DNA of 64,000 nucleotides from CAVXNP01 sp963763305 (GTDB lineage: Bacteria > Pseudomonadota > Gammaproteobacteria > Xanthomonadales > Rhodanobacteraceae), in contig CAVXNP010000001.1 in the NCBI GenBank assembly GCA_963763305.1, positions 2,852,001-2,916,000 of the forward strand, in the 5' to 3' direction. Made by a program: the position numbers and the translations under genes. This document shows, in pieces, positions 51,944 through 61,612 of this stretch. The notes beneath the pieces were generated by a model that saw only the letters and a list, made by a program, of their open reading frames with translations, was not told the origin of the DNA and made no database searches. How positions within the stretch are numbered: the stretch's first letter is position 1; the number at the start of each line of letters is the position of its first letter.

Positions 51944-52414
51944 TCAGTGGCCGTCGATCGCCTGGCGCCGGCGGGTCAGCCAGCGATCGAGCTGGTTGGC
52001 GAAGGCCTGCTGGTCGCGCGGATGGAACGCGGCCGGACCGCCGGTATCGATGCCCGCGCCGCGCAATTCCTCCATGAAGTTGCGCATGCCCAGGCGCTGG
52101 GCAATCGTCTCGGGTGTATGCAGCTGGCCGCGTGGGTCGATCGCCAGCGCACCGTTGTCGATGACGCGCGCGGCCAACGGGATGTCCTGGGTGACGACCA
52201 GGTCGCCGGCGCCAGCGCGTTCGGCGATGGCGTCATCGGCCACGTCGAAGCCGCCTGCCACCTGCAGGGCGCGAATGAAGCGCGACGGTGGCGTGCGCAG
52301 CGGCTGGTTGGCGATCAGGGTCAGCTCGACCCGTTCGCGTTCGGCCGCCCGGAACAGGATCTGCCGGATCACCACCGGGCAGGCGTCCGCATCCACCCAG
52401 ATCCTTGCATTCAC
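51944..52414 (-). CDS. YaiI/YqxD family protein (DUF188)
   Basis: 156 aa starting at GTG: NARIWVDADACPVVIRQ opens the DUF188 (PIN/NYN-like) fold, with DDAIAERAGAGDLVVTQDIPLAA later. The GTG overlaps the stop of the phzF-like gene upstream, so it is translationally coupled. The role of YaiI is unknown; the fold suggests RNA nuclease. Confidence 0.88.
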   Translation of the reverse strand: MNARIWVDADACPVVIRQILFRAAERERVELTLIANQPLRTPPSRFIRALQVAGGFDVADDAIAERAGAGDLVVTQDIPLAARVIDNGALAIDPRGQLHTPETIAQRLGMRNFMEELRGAGIDTGGPAAFHPRDQQAFANQLDRWLTRRRQAIDGH

Positions 52415-53307
52415 GCGTCGGCCCAGCGCAGGGTGCCGTCCACGACGGTGTGGGTGCGGCCACCGATCCATACGCCGTCCGGCAGGACGCGTGCCACCAG
52501 CCGCGCGTCGTGGCCGATCTCGCGACCCTGGCTGACCGTGTAGCCGCGCGCCAGTGGGCCATCGGGTTCGGCATGGGCAATGTAGGCGGCGATCAGCCCG
52601 TTGGCCGCGCCGGAAGCCGGGTCCTCGACGATGCCCACACCGGCGGGAAACGCCCGTACCACCAGTTGGTAGTCGGCCGACGGGTCGTCCACGCCTCCGC
52701 TGCGGGCGAACGCGCACAGGCCCATGCTGTCACTGGCCCTGGCCAGCGCGCCAATCGCGCTGTGGTCCGGCTGCCATGCGCGCAGGCTGGCCTCGTCGTT
52801 ACATTCGGCCAGCCACCAGCGGCGGCCGCCGTCCACCAGTGCAGGTGCAAGCGCCCCCAGCTCGATGCCGCCCACCGCTGCGCGCAGCAGCGGGTGGGCA
52901 TCCAGCCCGGTGCGTACCACGCGCTCGCCCGGTGATTGCAGCAGCAACTGCCGTGCCGCTCCGTCACCTTCGATCCGGATCGGCAGCACGCCGGCGCCGC
53001 ACTGCTGCCACAACAGGCCCTCGATCGGTGTGGCCAACCCGCACTCGAGTACCGCGTGGGCGCTGCCGATACTGGGGTGACCGGCAAAAGGGATCTCTCG
53101 CTGCGGGGTGAAGATGCGCACCTGGTAGCTAGCCTTCGGCTCGCTCGGGGGCAACAGGAAGGTGGTCTCGACCAGGCCCGTCCAGCGCGCGAAACGCTGC
53201 ATGCGCTGTTCGCTCCAGCCTTGCGCCTGGCTAACCACGCCCAGGTGGTTGCCGCCACCCCAGGTGGCGGCGAATACGTCCAGATGCAGGTAGCGAGAGG
53301 TGGTCAT
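52411..53307 (-). CDS. PhzF-family isomerase/epimerase-like protein
   Basis: 298 aa of two similar halves (DAP-epimerase fold). Starts LDVFAATWGGGNHLGVV; conserved Glu in TGLVETTFLLPP; FAGHPSIGSAH and EDPASGAANGLIAAY form the active site. No phenazine genes are near, so it is one of the many PhzF homologues of unknown substrate. The gene overlaps yaiI by four bases. Confidence 0.88.
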   Translation of the reverse strand: MTTSRYLHLDVFAATWGGGNHLGVVSQAQGWSEQRMQRFARWTGLVETTFLLPPSEPKASYQVRIFTPQREIPFAGHPSIGSAHAVLECGLATPIEGLLWQQCGAGVLPIRIEGDGAARQLLLQSPGERVVRTGLDAHPLLRAAVGGIELGALAPALVDGGRRWWLAECNDEASLRAWQPDHSAIGALARASDSMGLCAFARSGGVDDPSADYQLVVRAFPAGVGIVEDPASGAANGLIAAYIAHAEPDGPLARGYTVSQGREIGHDARLVARVLPDGVWIGGRTHTVVDGTLRWADA

Positions 53308-53440
53308 GGGGCCGGCTTGGCGCGCCCGGTGACGCGCAAAGCGCACATGATACCGCCGCTGGCGGGGCCTGTCGGCACGGTCGACAAGCGCTGACGTCGC
53401 GGCCAAGATGTCGGGTCAATCCCATGGCCGAAGAGCAACC

Positions 53441-54052
53441 ATGCCGATCACCCTGATCATCATTGCCATCACCAGCGCCGTCTCGTTCATCGCGCTCAAC
53501 AACCGCCGCCTGCTGGACGACCTGATCCTGTGGCCGCCGGCGATAACCCGCAAGCACGAGTACCACCGGCTGGTGACCTACGGCGTGATCCACGCCGATT
53601 TTTCCCACTTGCTGTTCAACATGCTGACGCTGTTTTTCTTCGGTCGCGTGATGGAGGGGTTTTTCGCCCAGCAGCTGGGCAGCCTCGGCTTCGTGCTGTT
53701 CTATCTGGGCGGCCTGGTGGTGTCCATCCTGCCGACCTATTTCCAGCACCGCAGTGACGCAAGCTACTACGGTCTGGGCGCTTCCGGCGCCGTCTCGGCG
53801 GTGCTCTTCTCCTACATCCTGCTGGCGCCATGGTCACGGATCATCGTGTTGATCATTCCGATGCCGGCGATCATCTACGCGTTGCTCTACACCGCCTACT
53901 CGATCTACATGGACCGCAACGGTCGGGACAACGTCAACCATAGCGCGCACCTCTGGGGTGCAGCCTACGGCGTGGCCTTCACCCTGCTGGTGAACCCGCG
54001 TGTGCTAAGTCACTTCCTGCATGCACTGTCGCAGCCACGCAGCGGCTTCTGA
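53441..54052 (+). CDS. Rhomboid-family intramembrane serine protease
   Basis: 203 aa with about six TM helices. The catalytic Ser lies in GLGASGAVSAVL (near 116) and the His in NHSAHLWGAAYG (near 171). YGVIHADFSHLLFNMLTLFFFG is the usual H-x-x-x-H-N region. AAGAG before the ATG. Cleaves TM segments of membrane proteins; substrate unknown. Confidence 0.9.
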   Translation: MPITLIIIAITSAVSFIALNNRRLLDDLILWPPAITRKHEYHRLVTYGVIHADFSHLLFNMLTLFFFGRVMEGFFAQQLGSLGFVLFYLGGLVVSILPTYFQHRSDASYYGLGASGAVSAVLFSYILLAPWSRIIVLIIPMPAIIYALLYTAYSIYMDRNGRDNVNHSAHLWGAAYGVAFTLLVNPRVLSHFLHALSQPRSGF

Positions 54053-54063
54053 AGGAGCGCCCA

Positions 54064-55008
54064 TTGCCGTCCAGCCGATCGCCCCACCGCCCGTTTCTGT
54101 TCGTCCTGAACCGTACGTCCGGCAGTGACGACGCATCGACAGTCGCCGCTTCGATCGCACGTGTCATGCGGAGGTCCGGACGACCCTTCGAGTTGTTCGA
54201 GGCACGACATCCACGTGAGCTGGGCGAACTGGCCCGAAGGGCAGTGAGCCAGGCGCAGGAGCGGCAGGGTGTGGTGGTGGTGGCTGGCGGCGACGGCACC
54301 ATCAATGCAGTGACCCAGGAGGTGCTGCCCAGCGGGTTGCCGTTCGGCGTACTTCCCCAGGGCACCTTCAATTTCTTCGGGCGCGCTCACGGGCTGCCTG
54401 AGGGCGACGTCGAGACGGGTGTGCGCAGCCTTCTGGATGCGCGGGAAAAGCCGGTGCAGGTGGGCCTGGTGAACGGGCGCGTGTTCCTGGTCAATGCCAG
54501 CCTCGGTCTGTATCCGCAATTGCTGGAGCAGCGGGAACAGGCCAAGCAGCGGCTCGGCCGCCATCGCTGGGTGGCGCTGGTGTCCGGGCTGCGCAGCCTG
54601 CTGGGAAGCTACCCGCGGTTGCAGATGCTGCTGGAACGCGACGGCCGACCGCGCGCGCTGCGCAGCACCACGCTGGTGGTGGGCAACAACCGGCTGCAGC
54701 TGGAGCAACTGGGCCTGAGCGAAGCCAGCGCGGTCGAGCACGGCCAGCTGGTCGGTATCGCGATGCCACCGGTCAGCCGCGGGCGCATGCTGCTCGCCGC
54801 CCTGCGCGGTCTGTCCGGCCATCTTCCGGACGTGGAGCAGATCGAGGACTTCGCCTTCAGCACGATGGAGGTCTCGCTGCGCAGACAGCGTCGGGTCAAG
54901 CTGGCCCTGGATGGCGAGATCACCCGCATGGAACTGCCGTTGCGCTTCGAAGTGGCGCCGCAGCATCTGCGCTTGTTGGTGCCGCGCTCGGGCGGCTCGG
55001 CGGCGTGA
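54064..55008 (+). CDS. Diacylglycerol/lipid kinase-family protein
   Basis: 314 aa. It begins at TTG after AAGGAG. The nucleotide motif GGDGTINAVTQE is near 76 and LPQGTFNFFGRA follows, as in DagK/YegS kinases. The C-terminal half has LVVGNNRLQ and the RVKLALDGEI segment. Substrate (diacylglycerol, phosphatidylglycerol or other) is unresolved. Its stop overlaps the phosphoesterase start (GTGA). Confidence 0.87.
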   Translation: MPSSRSPHRPFLFVLNRTSGSDDASTVAASIARVMRRSGRPFELFEARHPRELGELARRAVSQAQERQGVVVVAGGDGTINAVTQEVLPSGLPFGVLPQGTFNFFGRAHGLPEGDVETGVRSLLDAREKPVQVGLVNGRVFLVNASLGLYPQLLEQREQAKQRLGRHRWVALVSGLRSLLGSYPRLQMLLERDGRPRALRSTTLVVGNNRLQLEQLGLSEASAVEHGQLVGIAMPPVSRGRMLLAALRGLSGHLPDVEQIEDFAFSTMEVSLRRQRRVKLALDGEITRMELPLRFEVAPQHLRLLVPRSGGSAA

Positions 55009-55802
55009 GCACACTGCTGCACATCTCCGATCCGCATTTCGGCACCGAGCGGCCGGCGGTGGTCGCGGCACTGCTGCAGCTTGCGCACGCCGCCCGGCCT
55101 CGCTGCGTGGTGCTGTCCGGCGACATCACGCAACGGGCACGAGCCAGGCAATTTGCCGGGGCACGGCGGTTCGTCGAGCAGTTGCCGGCGCCGGTCATCA
55201 GCATTCCGGGCAACCACGACATCCCGCTGTTCGATCTTTGGCGCCGCTGGCGGGCGCCCTACGGCCGATACTGCCAGGCCTTCGGACCGGTACTCGAACC
55301 GGCGTGGGTCGACCCGGACTGGATGGTGCTGATGGTCAACACCACCCGTCGCTGGCGGCACAAGGACGGCGAGGTGTCGATGCAGCAGGTGGAAGAGGTG
55401 GCCCGTCGCCTTCGCGATGCGTCGTCACGACAGGTGCGCATCGTGGTGACGCACCAGCCGATGGCCGTGACCCGGCCCGAGGACGAGCACAACCTGCTTC
55501 ATGGTCATGCGCTTGCGGCGCGGATATGGAGCGACGCCGGCGCCGACCTGGTGCTGGGCGGGCATATCCACCTTCCCTACGTGCGCAGACTCCAGCCGGC
55601 GCAGGCCCGGCGCGGGCTGTGGGCTGTACAGGCGGGCACCGCGGTGTCAAGTCGGGTGCGTGGCGGCATCTCCAACTCGGTGAACCTGCTGTACCGCGAC
55701 ACGGCAGGCCGTTCGTGCCGGGTCGAACGCTGGGACTTCGACGCGTCTGTGGGAGCCTTTGCCCGTGTGGACGCGCAACTGCTGGAACTTGACCGGGGCT
55801 AA
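55005..55802 (+). CDS. Calcineurin-like metallophosphoesterase
   Basis: 265 aa starting at GTG. Metal ligands: SDPHFG (8-13), LSGDITQ (about 38), PGNHDI (about 69), VTHQP (about 148) and GGHIHLP (about 185): a full set for a two-metal phosphodiesterase/phosphatase. Coupled to the lipid kinase by a GTGA overlap, which hints at action on the same lipid or nucleotide pathway. Confidence 0.88.
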   Translation: MSTLLHISDPHFGTERPAVVAALLQLAHAARPRCVVLSGDITQRARARQFAGARRFVEQLPAPVISIPGNHDIPLFDLWRRWRAPYGRYCQAFGPVLEPAWVDPDWMVLMVNTTRRWRHKDGEVSMQQVEEVARRLRDASSRQVRIVVTHQPMAVTRPEDEHNLLHGHALAARIWSDAGADLVLGGHIHLPYVRRLQPAQARRGLWAVQAGTAVSSRVRGGISNSVNLLYRDTAGRSCRVERWDFDASVGAFARVDAQLLELDRG

Positions 55803-55936
55803 AGCAATGCGGCGGGTGCGCATGACAGCGGCTGCCGTGCGCGCAATACTGGGGCTGCAGTCATCTTGTGCGGCGCATTGCCCAGCCCAGGTCATGCCCG
55901 TGCCTGATCTTGTCCCTCACGCAGGAGTACGGACGC

Positions 55937-56872
55937 ATGGCAACGACCCGCAAGTCGGCCGCGAAGAAGACCGCGGCAAAAAAGACCCCCGTCAGGAAGG
56001 CCACCGCCACTGGCGGAACTTCGGCGCCGCGCAAGGCGCCGGCAAGGAAGTCGGCGGCAGGCAAGACCGTCGCGAAGAAGGCCGCGGCAAGGAAGATCGC
56101 AACGAAGAAGACCGTAGCGAAGAAGGCCGTAGCCGTAGCGAAGAAGGCCGTAGCGAAGAAGGCCGTAGCGAAGAAGGCCGTAGCGAAGAAGGCCGTAGCG
56201 AAAAAGGCCGTAGCGAAAAAGGCCGTAGCGAAGAAGGCCGTAGCGAAGAAGGCCGCAACGAAGAAGGCCGTAGCGAAAAAGCCGGCCGCCAAGACGGCCG
56301 CGAAAAAAACATCCGCCCGGAACGCGGCCGGCAAGAAGCCGGCGGCGAAGAAGACAGCCTCCCGCAAGACCGCCACCGGGAAGGTTGCAGTGAAGAAGGC
56401 CGCCACGAAGAAGGCGGCCCCTGCAAAGTCCGCTCCACGGAAGGCCGCGACCGGTCGGGCATCGGGCAAGGCCTCCACACGGGGGGCGACGCCGAAGAAG
56501 GTCGTGGCAAAGAAGGCCGCCGTGAAGAAGTCTTCCCCGACGCCGGCAGCGTCGCGCGATCCGGCGACCAGGAAGGCTGCGCCCGGCCCCATGGCGGGCA
56601 AGGGCAATGCCAGGTCGGCAGCAAGGAAGCCGGCGGGGAAGGCGGCCGCCGCGCAGGCCAAGCCGCATATCAGCCCGGAAGAGGCGGTCAAGCACATCCA
56701 GGCCTTGCTTGACGCCAAGCACGAGCGGGACCGGCAGGGACCGCAATGGCCCGGCGCCGACCAGCATGCCCATCCAGCGTCGGGGGACCAGGTGCCGTTG
56801 GGCGACAGTCCGCAGCTGCCCAATGACGCGGGGCACACGCTCGTGCCCGCGCGCGACCGCAACAAGGACTGA
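55937..56872 (+). CDS. Histone H1-like / AlgP-type Lys-Ala-rich DNA-binding protein
   Basis: 311 aa. From the start MATTRKSAAKKTAAKKTP the first about 230 residues are Ala/Lys repeats. AVAKK units run in tandem about eight times (about 61-115), encoded by a 15-bp repeat. A short non-repetitive C-terminal part (PHISPEEAVKHIQALLDAKH) follows. Such proteins resemble eukaryotic H1 tails and AlgP and condense DNA. AGGAG lies 9 bases before the ATG. The tandem unit allows in-frame length change. Confidence 0.85.
   Translation: MATTRKSAAKKTAAKKTPVRKATATGGTSAPRKAPARKSAAGKTVAKKAAARKIATKKTVAKKAVAVAKKAVAKKAVAKKAVAKKAVAKKAVAKKAVAKKAVAKKAATKKAVAKKPAAKTAAKKTSARNAAGKKPAAKKTASRKTATGKVAVKKAATKKAAPAKSAPRKAATGRASGKASTRGATPKKVVAKKAAVKKSSPTPAASRDPATRKAAPGPMAGKGNARSAARKPAGKAAAAQAKPHISPEEAVKHIQALLDAKHERDRQGPQWPGADQHAHPASGDQVPLGDSPQLPNDAGHTLVPARDRNKD
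56110..56285 (+). repeat. 15-bp tandem repeat inside the histone-like gene
   Basis: GCCGTAGCGAAGAAG units (AVAKK) repeat with few changes (AAA for AAG, GCAACG for GTAGCG). Because the unit is a multiple of three, expansions stay in frame. Confidence 0.9.
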
Positions 56873-57010
56873 ATTCCCGCTGGCCGCGTCCGGCAGTTCG
56901 CCGGACGCGGGCGCCCCGTTCGCCCGGCTCAGTAGTGGTTCAACGCGGCGGTACTATCGTGCGGCATCGGACCATGTTCCATGCGTGACCGCACTGGCGG
57001 GGAGGTGATC

Positions 57011-57538
57011 ATGAGGGGTCTGCTTTCAATGCTGTTGCTGGTCGCGATCGCAGCGCTGTCGGGCTGCTATTACGACCCCGGCTACAGCTATGTGCGAGGC
57101 GGCGGCCAGGGCGGTGACGCCTACTACGGCGAGGGTCGCACGGTCATCTACGACGATGCCTACTATCCGGCCTACGGCGCGGGTCCGGGCTATTACGACC
57201 GCTACGGTTACTACGGCGGCTACGGGTATGGCTACCCGCCGGGGGTAAGCATCGGCATCGGTACGACCTGGCACGGCGGCGGTCACCGCGAACGCGGCCG
57301 CGACCACGACTGGCGGCACCACGAAGACCGCGATGATCACCACGGTCGCGATGACCGCCATCGGGAGTACCGGAACGATCGGGCTCGACGGGGTGAGGTC
57401 GGCAGCCCCCGCCGGGCCGCGCCGACGGCACGTCCACGCAACGATCCGGCGCATTCGCCGCGCCGCTCCCGGGCCGAGCCATACAGGGCCCGCCAGGACC
57501 GGCCACGACACCGATCCGATGGCGACCGGCAGCGCTGA
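57011..57538 (+). CDS. Tyr/Gly/Arg-rich lipoprotein
   Basis: 175 aa. Type II signal peptide (MLLLVAIAALSGC) with lipobox LSGC at 15-18; Tyr/Gly-rich middle (YYDRYGYYGGYGYGYPPG) and a long Arg/His/Asp/Pro-rich tail. A perfect GGAGGTGA ribosome site lies 3 bases upstream of the ATG. Similar in composition to the exported protein at 30505. Function unknown. Confidence 0.7.
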   Translation: MRGLLSMLLLVAIAALSGCYYDPGYSYVRGGGQGGDAYYGEGRTVIYDDAYYPAYGAGPGYYDRYGYYGGYGYGYPPGVSIGIGTTWHGGGHRERGRDHDWRHHEDRDDHHGRDDRHREYRNDRARRGEVGSPRRAAPTARPRNDPAHSPRRSRAEPYRARQDRPRHRSDGDRQR

Positions 57539-57561
57539 GTACCGACCCGATCGTCGACGGT

Positions 57562-58644
57562 TTGGCTTCGCCCCGTAGCCGCCTGCGGCAGGCGCTGCTC
57601 GCGCTGGCAGCCGGGCTGCTGCTCTCGGGTTGCGGCAGCGTGCGCTACTACGCACACGTGACGCATGGCCAGGCCTGGCTGCTGCTGCACCGGCGCCCGA
57701 TCAGCAAGGTCCAAAGCGACCCGCGCACCGCTCCGGCGATCGCTTCGAAGCTGCAGCTTGCGATGCAGGCGCGCCGCTTTGCCATCCGCCGGCTGGGTCT
57801 GCCGGACAATCGCAGCTACACCACCTACGTGCAGCTGGATCGGCCATTCGTGGCCTGGAACGTTTTCGTCACCCCGCCGTACAGCGTCGAACCGGTAACC
57901 CAGTGCTTCCCCATCGCCGGTTGCGTGGCCTACCGCGGATGGTTCGATCGCTCCCATGCCGAGCGCGATGCGTCGCACTGGCGCGAGCGGGGCGACGACA
58001 CCTGGATCGGCCCGGTGCCGGCCTATTCCACCCTGGGCTGGTTCGCCGACCCGCTGCTTTCGAGCATGCTGCGCTGGGATGACGACGAACTGGCCGGCAC
58101 CATCTTTCACGAGTTGGCGCACCAGCGGCTGTACGTGCCCGGCGACACCGCCTTCAACGAGGCCTACGCCAGCTTCGTGCAGCACCAGGGCGTGCGCGAG
58201 TGGCGGCGGGCGAGGGGCTTGCCACCTGCCGATGTCGCCGCGTTACGGATGCAGCGCGGATTTACCCGCCTGGTCCTGCAGTTGCGTTCCAGGCTGAAGG
58301 CGACCTATGCGCAGGTCGGGGAAGGCGGCGATCTTGCTGCGCTCAAGGCGGCATGCATCGAGGACTTCCGCGAGCGTTACCGTCGATGGCGCGACGCCCG
58401 CTGGCCCGGCCACCACGAATACGACGCCTGGGTCGAGGCGCCGATCAACAACGCCAAGCTGGTGCCGTTCGGGCTGTACGACGCCTGGGAGCCTGCCTTC
58501 GCCACGCTGTTCGCCCGGTGCAACGGTGATTGGGCGGCTTTCCATGCCCGGGTGCGGGCGTGGGCGGCGCTGCCGGCCGAGCGTCGCGAACAGGCCGTAC
58601 GTGCATTGCTGCCGGTCGACGATCACGCTGCGGACGGATCCTGA
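57562..58644 (+). CDS. Lipoprotein putative aminopeptidase (COG4324)
   Basis: 360 aa from TTG. Lipobox LLLSGC at about 19-24. The zinc-peptidase motif HELAHQ is at about 184, followed by FNEAYASFVQHQG, the COG4324 pattern. FGLYDAWEPAFATLF near the C terminus also fits. Predicted membrane-anchored periplasmic aminopeptidase; specificity unknown. Only 23 bp after the lipoprotein gene, so likely co-transcribed. Confidence 0.82.
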   Translation: MASPRSRLRQALLALAAGLLLSGCGSVRYYAHVTHGQAWLLLHRRPISKVQSDPRTAPAIASKLQLAMQARRFAIRRLGLPDNRSYTTYVQLDRPFVAWNVFVTPPYSVEPVTQCFPIAGCVAYRGWFDRSHAERDASHWRERGDDTWIGPVPAYSTLGWFADPLLSSMLRWDDDELAGTIFHELAHQRLYVPGDTAFNEAYASFVQHQGVREWRRARGLPPADVAALRMQRGFTRLVLQLRSRLKATYAQVGEGGDLAALKAACIEDFRERYRRWRDARWPGHHEYDAWVEAPINNAKLVPFGLYDAWEPAFATLFARCNGDWAAFHARVRAWAALPAERREQAVRALLPVDDHAADGS

Positions 58645-58665
58645 AGCGCGGATGGTTGCGTGTCT

Positions 58666-59475
58666 TCAGGGGCGCCTGCGTGCCGCCATGTGGCGCAGGT
58701 AGGCCAGCAGCGCCTCCAGGTCCGCATCGCTCAGTGCCTGGCGATCGAAGCCCGGCATGCGCGCCTGTGGCCACCGCCGCAGCGATTGCGGATCGCGGAT
58801 ATAGCTTCGCAGCAGATCTTGGCGGAAGTACTCGGTGGGGCTGTGCGGGATATTGAGGTCCGGGCCCAGTTGGGCGTCGCCCTGGCCGTTGAGCGTGTGG
58901 CAGGCCAGGCAGGTGCGCTGGAACACCGCAAAGCCTCGGCGGATGTCGCTGCCCGGCGGGCAGGCCGGCGGCCGGCAGGATCGCCGGGAAGCGGACGGCA
59001 GACCTCGGGCAGCCGGCGGATGGCAACCAGCTGGTAAGGCCATTGCTCCGGGCTGATGCCGGCGGCCTGCGGGTCGTCCCACACCACGTAGAACGGGCCG
59101 GCGCCGGCCGGGTTCTCTTCGAGTGCAGGCCACGGCCGGGCGGGATCCTCGATCGCCAGCCAGGCCTGGCTGCCCTTGTCGTTCAGCAGCACCGACGCCG
59201 GTATCTCCGCGGCGAAACCATCCCTGGCGACGAATTGCAGGTGGTCGTCCGGGCCGATCCCGGGCAACAGGTCGAGCAGCGGCACGGCCAGATAGTGCAT
59301 CGTGGCGTTTGAATGCCACGTCGTTGGCGATGGTGATCGGGCGCAGGTCGGTCCGTTGCAGCAGCGCGGCCCGGGTGTAGCGGGTGGGTGCGGCGTGAGC
59401 CAGGTCGACGGTCAGTTCGTCGGCGTGTGCCGAAGCGATCAGGAACAGCAGCAGGCAGCAGCGCAGCAGCGTCAC
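58666..59475 (-). pseudogene. Exported c-type cytochrome, three single-base insertions
   Basis: GTG at 59475 (GGAG upstream) begins a signal peptide (LLLFLIASAHA). The frame moves once near 59305 (extra C in CGCCACG), again near 59010 (extra C) and returns near 58965 (extra G in GGG). Without these three bases the gene is 269 codons. An N-terminal domain of unknown type (VARDGFAAEIPASVLL) precedes a cytochrome c domain with CLACH and the axial Met in ARMPGFDRQALSDADLEALLAYL. Sequencing error is likely. Confidence 0.75.
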
Positions 59476-59617
59476 GGGCGGTCTCCGGTCGGACGGGGAT
59501 GCATTGTAGATGGCGCCGCGCGCGCCGATGGACATGGCCGGCACACCCGCGCTGATAAAGTGCCGTCCCGTGGCCGGCCCCGGAGGCAGGCTTCTTCTCA
59601 CCCGTCGCAGGCCCAGC

Positions 59618-60004
59618 ATGTCCGAGACCAGCGTGCCCGACTTCTTCGACCGCTTCGCCATGCAGCGCGTGGACAGCGCGACCCTGGATGGCGTGCTTGC
59701 GGACGCAAGCTCCCGGCTGGACGTGCTGTTCCTCTGGGGCAGGGATTGCCCGAACTGCGACGTGGCCAAGCGGGCCATGCTGCTGGCGGGCGACCGGCTG
59801 CACTGGGATGGGGTGCGCTGGCTGCACGACAACGTCTACCAGGATCCGCCGATGGCCATCCGGTTCGGCCTGCACGGCATTCCGGCGTTCTTTGTTTTTG
59901 GCGGCGGGCGAAAGCTCGGTCGAATCACGGCGTGGCCGGGCATCGAGCCCTTTGTTGCCGCGATCACGCAGCAACTGGCCGCTCGTCCGCAGGCTCGGGG
60001 ATAA
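59618..60004 (+). CDS. Thioredoxin-fold protein
   Basis: 128 aa. FLWGRDCPNCDVAKR places a CPNC pair at about 45-48, and GIPAFFVFGGG has the cis-Pro strand. Cytoplasmic, no signal peptide. Likely a thiol-disulfide protein; partner unknown. Ends 40 bp before pncB. Confidence 0.75.
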   Translation: MSETSVPDFFDRFAMQRVDSATLDGVLADASSRLDVLFLWGRDCPNCDVAKRAMLLAGDRLHWDGVRWLHDNVYQDPPMAIRFGLHGIPAFFVFGGGRKLGRITAWPGIEPFVAAITQQLAARPQARG

Positions 60005-60044
60005 TCACCGTTTGCCGGCCACGGACGGCGATTACGAGTAGCCC

Positions 60045-61225
60045 ATGATCATCCGCTCGCTGCTGGACACCGATCTGTACAAGTTCTCGATGATGCAGGT
60101 GGTGCTGCATCATTACCCGGCTGCCCAGGTCGAGTACCGCTTCAAGTGCCGCACGCCCGGTGTCGACCTGGTGCCGTACATCGCCGAGATCCGCCATGAG
60201 CTGGACCGGTCTGTGCGCATTGCGCTTCCAGCCGGAGGAGCTGGAGTACCTGCGCAGCTGGCGCTATATCAAGAGCGACTTCGTCGACTTCCTGGGTCTG
60301 TTCCAGCTCAACGCCAAGTACGTCAGCATCGCCGCGGCCGACGCGCCGGGCGAGATCGACATCCGCATCCAGGGGCCGTGGCTGCACACCATCCTGTTCG
60401 AAGTGCCGCTGCTGGCGATCATCAACGAGGTGTACTTTCCGCAACACCTGTGCGGGTCTTGACCTGGCCGAGGGAAGGCGGCGCCTGCGCGAAAAGATCG
60501 AGCTGCTGCGGGCCGACGTCAGCTATGCCCAGTGCCGCATTGCCGACTACGGCACCCGCCGGCGCTTCTCGCGCGAATGGCAGCAGGAGGTGGTGACCAC
60601 GCTGCGTGACGGGCTCGACAGCCAACTGGCCGGCACCAGCAACGTCTGGCTGGCCTGGAAGCTGGGGCTGACTCCGCTCGGGACGCTGGCGCACGAATAC
60701 CTGCAGGCGCATCAGGCACTGGGGCCGCGGCTGCGTGATTCGCAGGTGGCGGCACTGGATACCTGGGCGCGGGAGTACCGCGGCGACCTGGGCATTGCGC
60801 TGTCGGACGTCTACGGCATCGACGCGTTCCTGCGCGATTTCGACATGTACTTCTGCAAGCTGTTCGATGGCACCCGGCACGATTCCGGTGACCCGTTCGA
60901 ATGGGGCGAGAAGGTGCTGGCGCACTACCGGGCCAACCGGGTGGATCCGCGCACCAAGGTACTGGTGTTCAGCGACAGCCTGGACATGCCCAAGGTGATG
61001 CGGTTGTACCGGCATTTTCGCGGGCAATGCCAGCTGGCGTTTGGCGTGGGTACCAACCTCACCAACGACGTCGGCCCGCAGGCCCTGCAGATCGTGATCA
61101 AGATGGTCCGCTGCAACGGGCAGCCAGTGGCCAAGCTGAGCGATTCGCCCGGCAAGGACATGTGCGACGACGCCGAGTACGTCGGCTATCTGCGCCGGGT
61201 GTTCGGCATTCCTTCCCCCGGCTGA
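60045..61225 (+). pseudogene. pncB: Nicotinate phosphoribosyltransferase PncB, two single-base insertions
   Basis: NAD salvage enzyme joining nicotinate to PRPP. MIIRSLLDTDLYKFSMMQ is the family start. Extra T near 60209 (CGG-T-CTG) and in the TTT at 60436-60438 move the frame twice. Removing both leaves 1179 bases, 393 codons, close to E. coli PncB (400 aa). In the last frame GTSNVWLAWKLGL, GTRHDSGDPFEWGEK and VFSDSLDMPKV carry the substrate-binding residues. Otherwise intact. Confidence 0.9.
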
Positions 61226-61612
61226 ACGGCGAGGGGTGTCTCTGCGCACTTCACATCGGCGGCATGAGCCCGGTGCCGTGAGACGTCGGACGGCGCTCGC
61301 CGCCAGCGGCACGGGTACGGCCCCGACGGGCGCGATCCGGTCCCGAGGCGAGCTCGCCCGGCGCGGCCAGTTCGCCGTTGCGGTTGCCCAGCAACCACAG
61401 GGCAAGCACGGCGGCGAGGGCGGAAAGCAGCAGGTTCATGGCAGCCACGACCAGGGCGGTGGGGAAAGCGGAGACGTCCATACGGCGAACCGGTTAGGTG
61501 AAAGCGTGGGTCGATAACCGTCGGAGCGACCCGTTCGGTTCCGTGGGCGGCCAGCCTCAGCACGTCACGCTGCCTGGGCGTAGACTGGGCCGATCACTCA
61601 GGAGTCGGAACC
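61226..61612. other. Intergenic gap after pncB
   Basis: 387 bp. Apart from the doubtful minus-strand membrane ORF, nothing structured is seen; the promoter for the glutathione peroxidase gene must lie at the right end. Confidence 0.55.
61251..61481 (-). CDS. Possible small membrane protein
   Basis: 76 aa. FPTALVVAAMNLLLSALAAVLALWLLG forms one long hydrophobic helix, then an Arg-rich tail. No clear ribosome site, so it may not be expressed. It is the only feature in the gap between pncB and glutathione peroxidase. Confidence 0.4.
   Translation of the reverse strand: MDVSAFPTALVVAAMNLLLSALAAVLALWLLGNRNGELAAPGELASGPDRARRGRTRAAGGERRPTSHGTGLMPPM

Noticed and set aside
55861..56865. Long antisense frames opposite the histone-like gene
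   Set aside because: The AVAKK-encoding repeat lacks stop codons in any frame; antisense products are repetitive artefacts.
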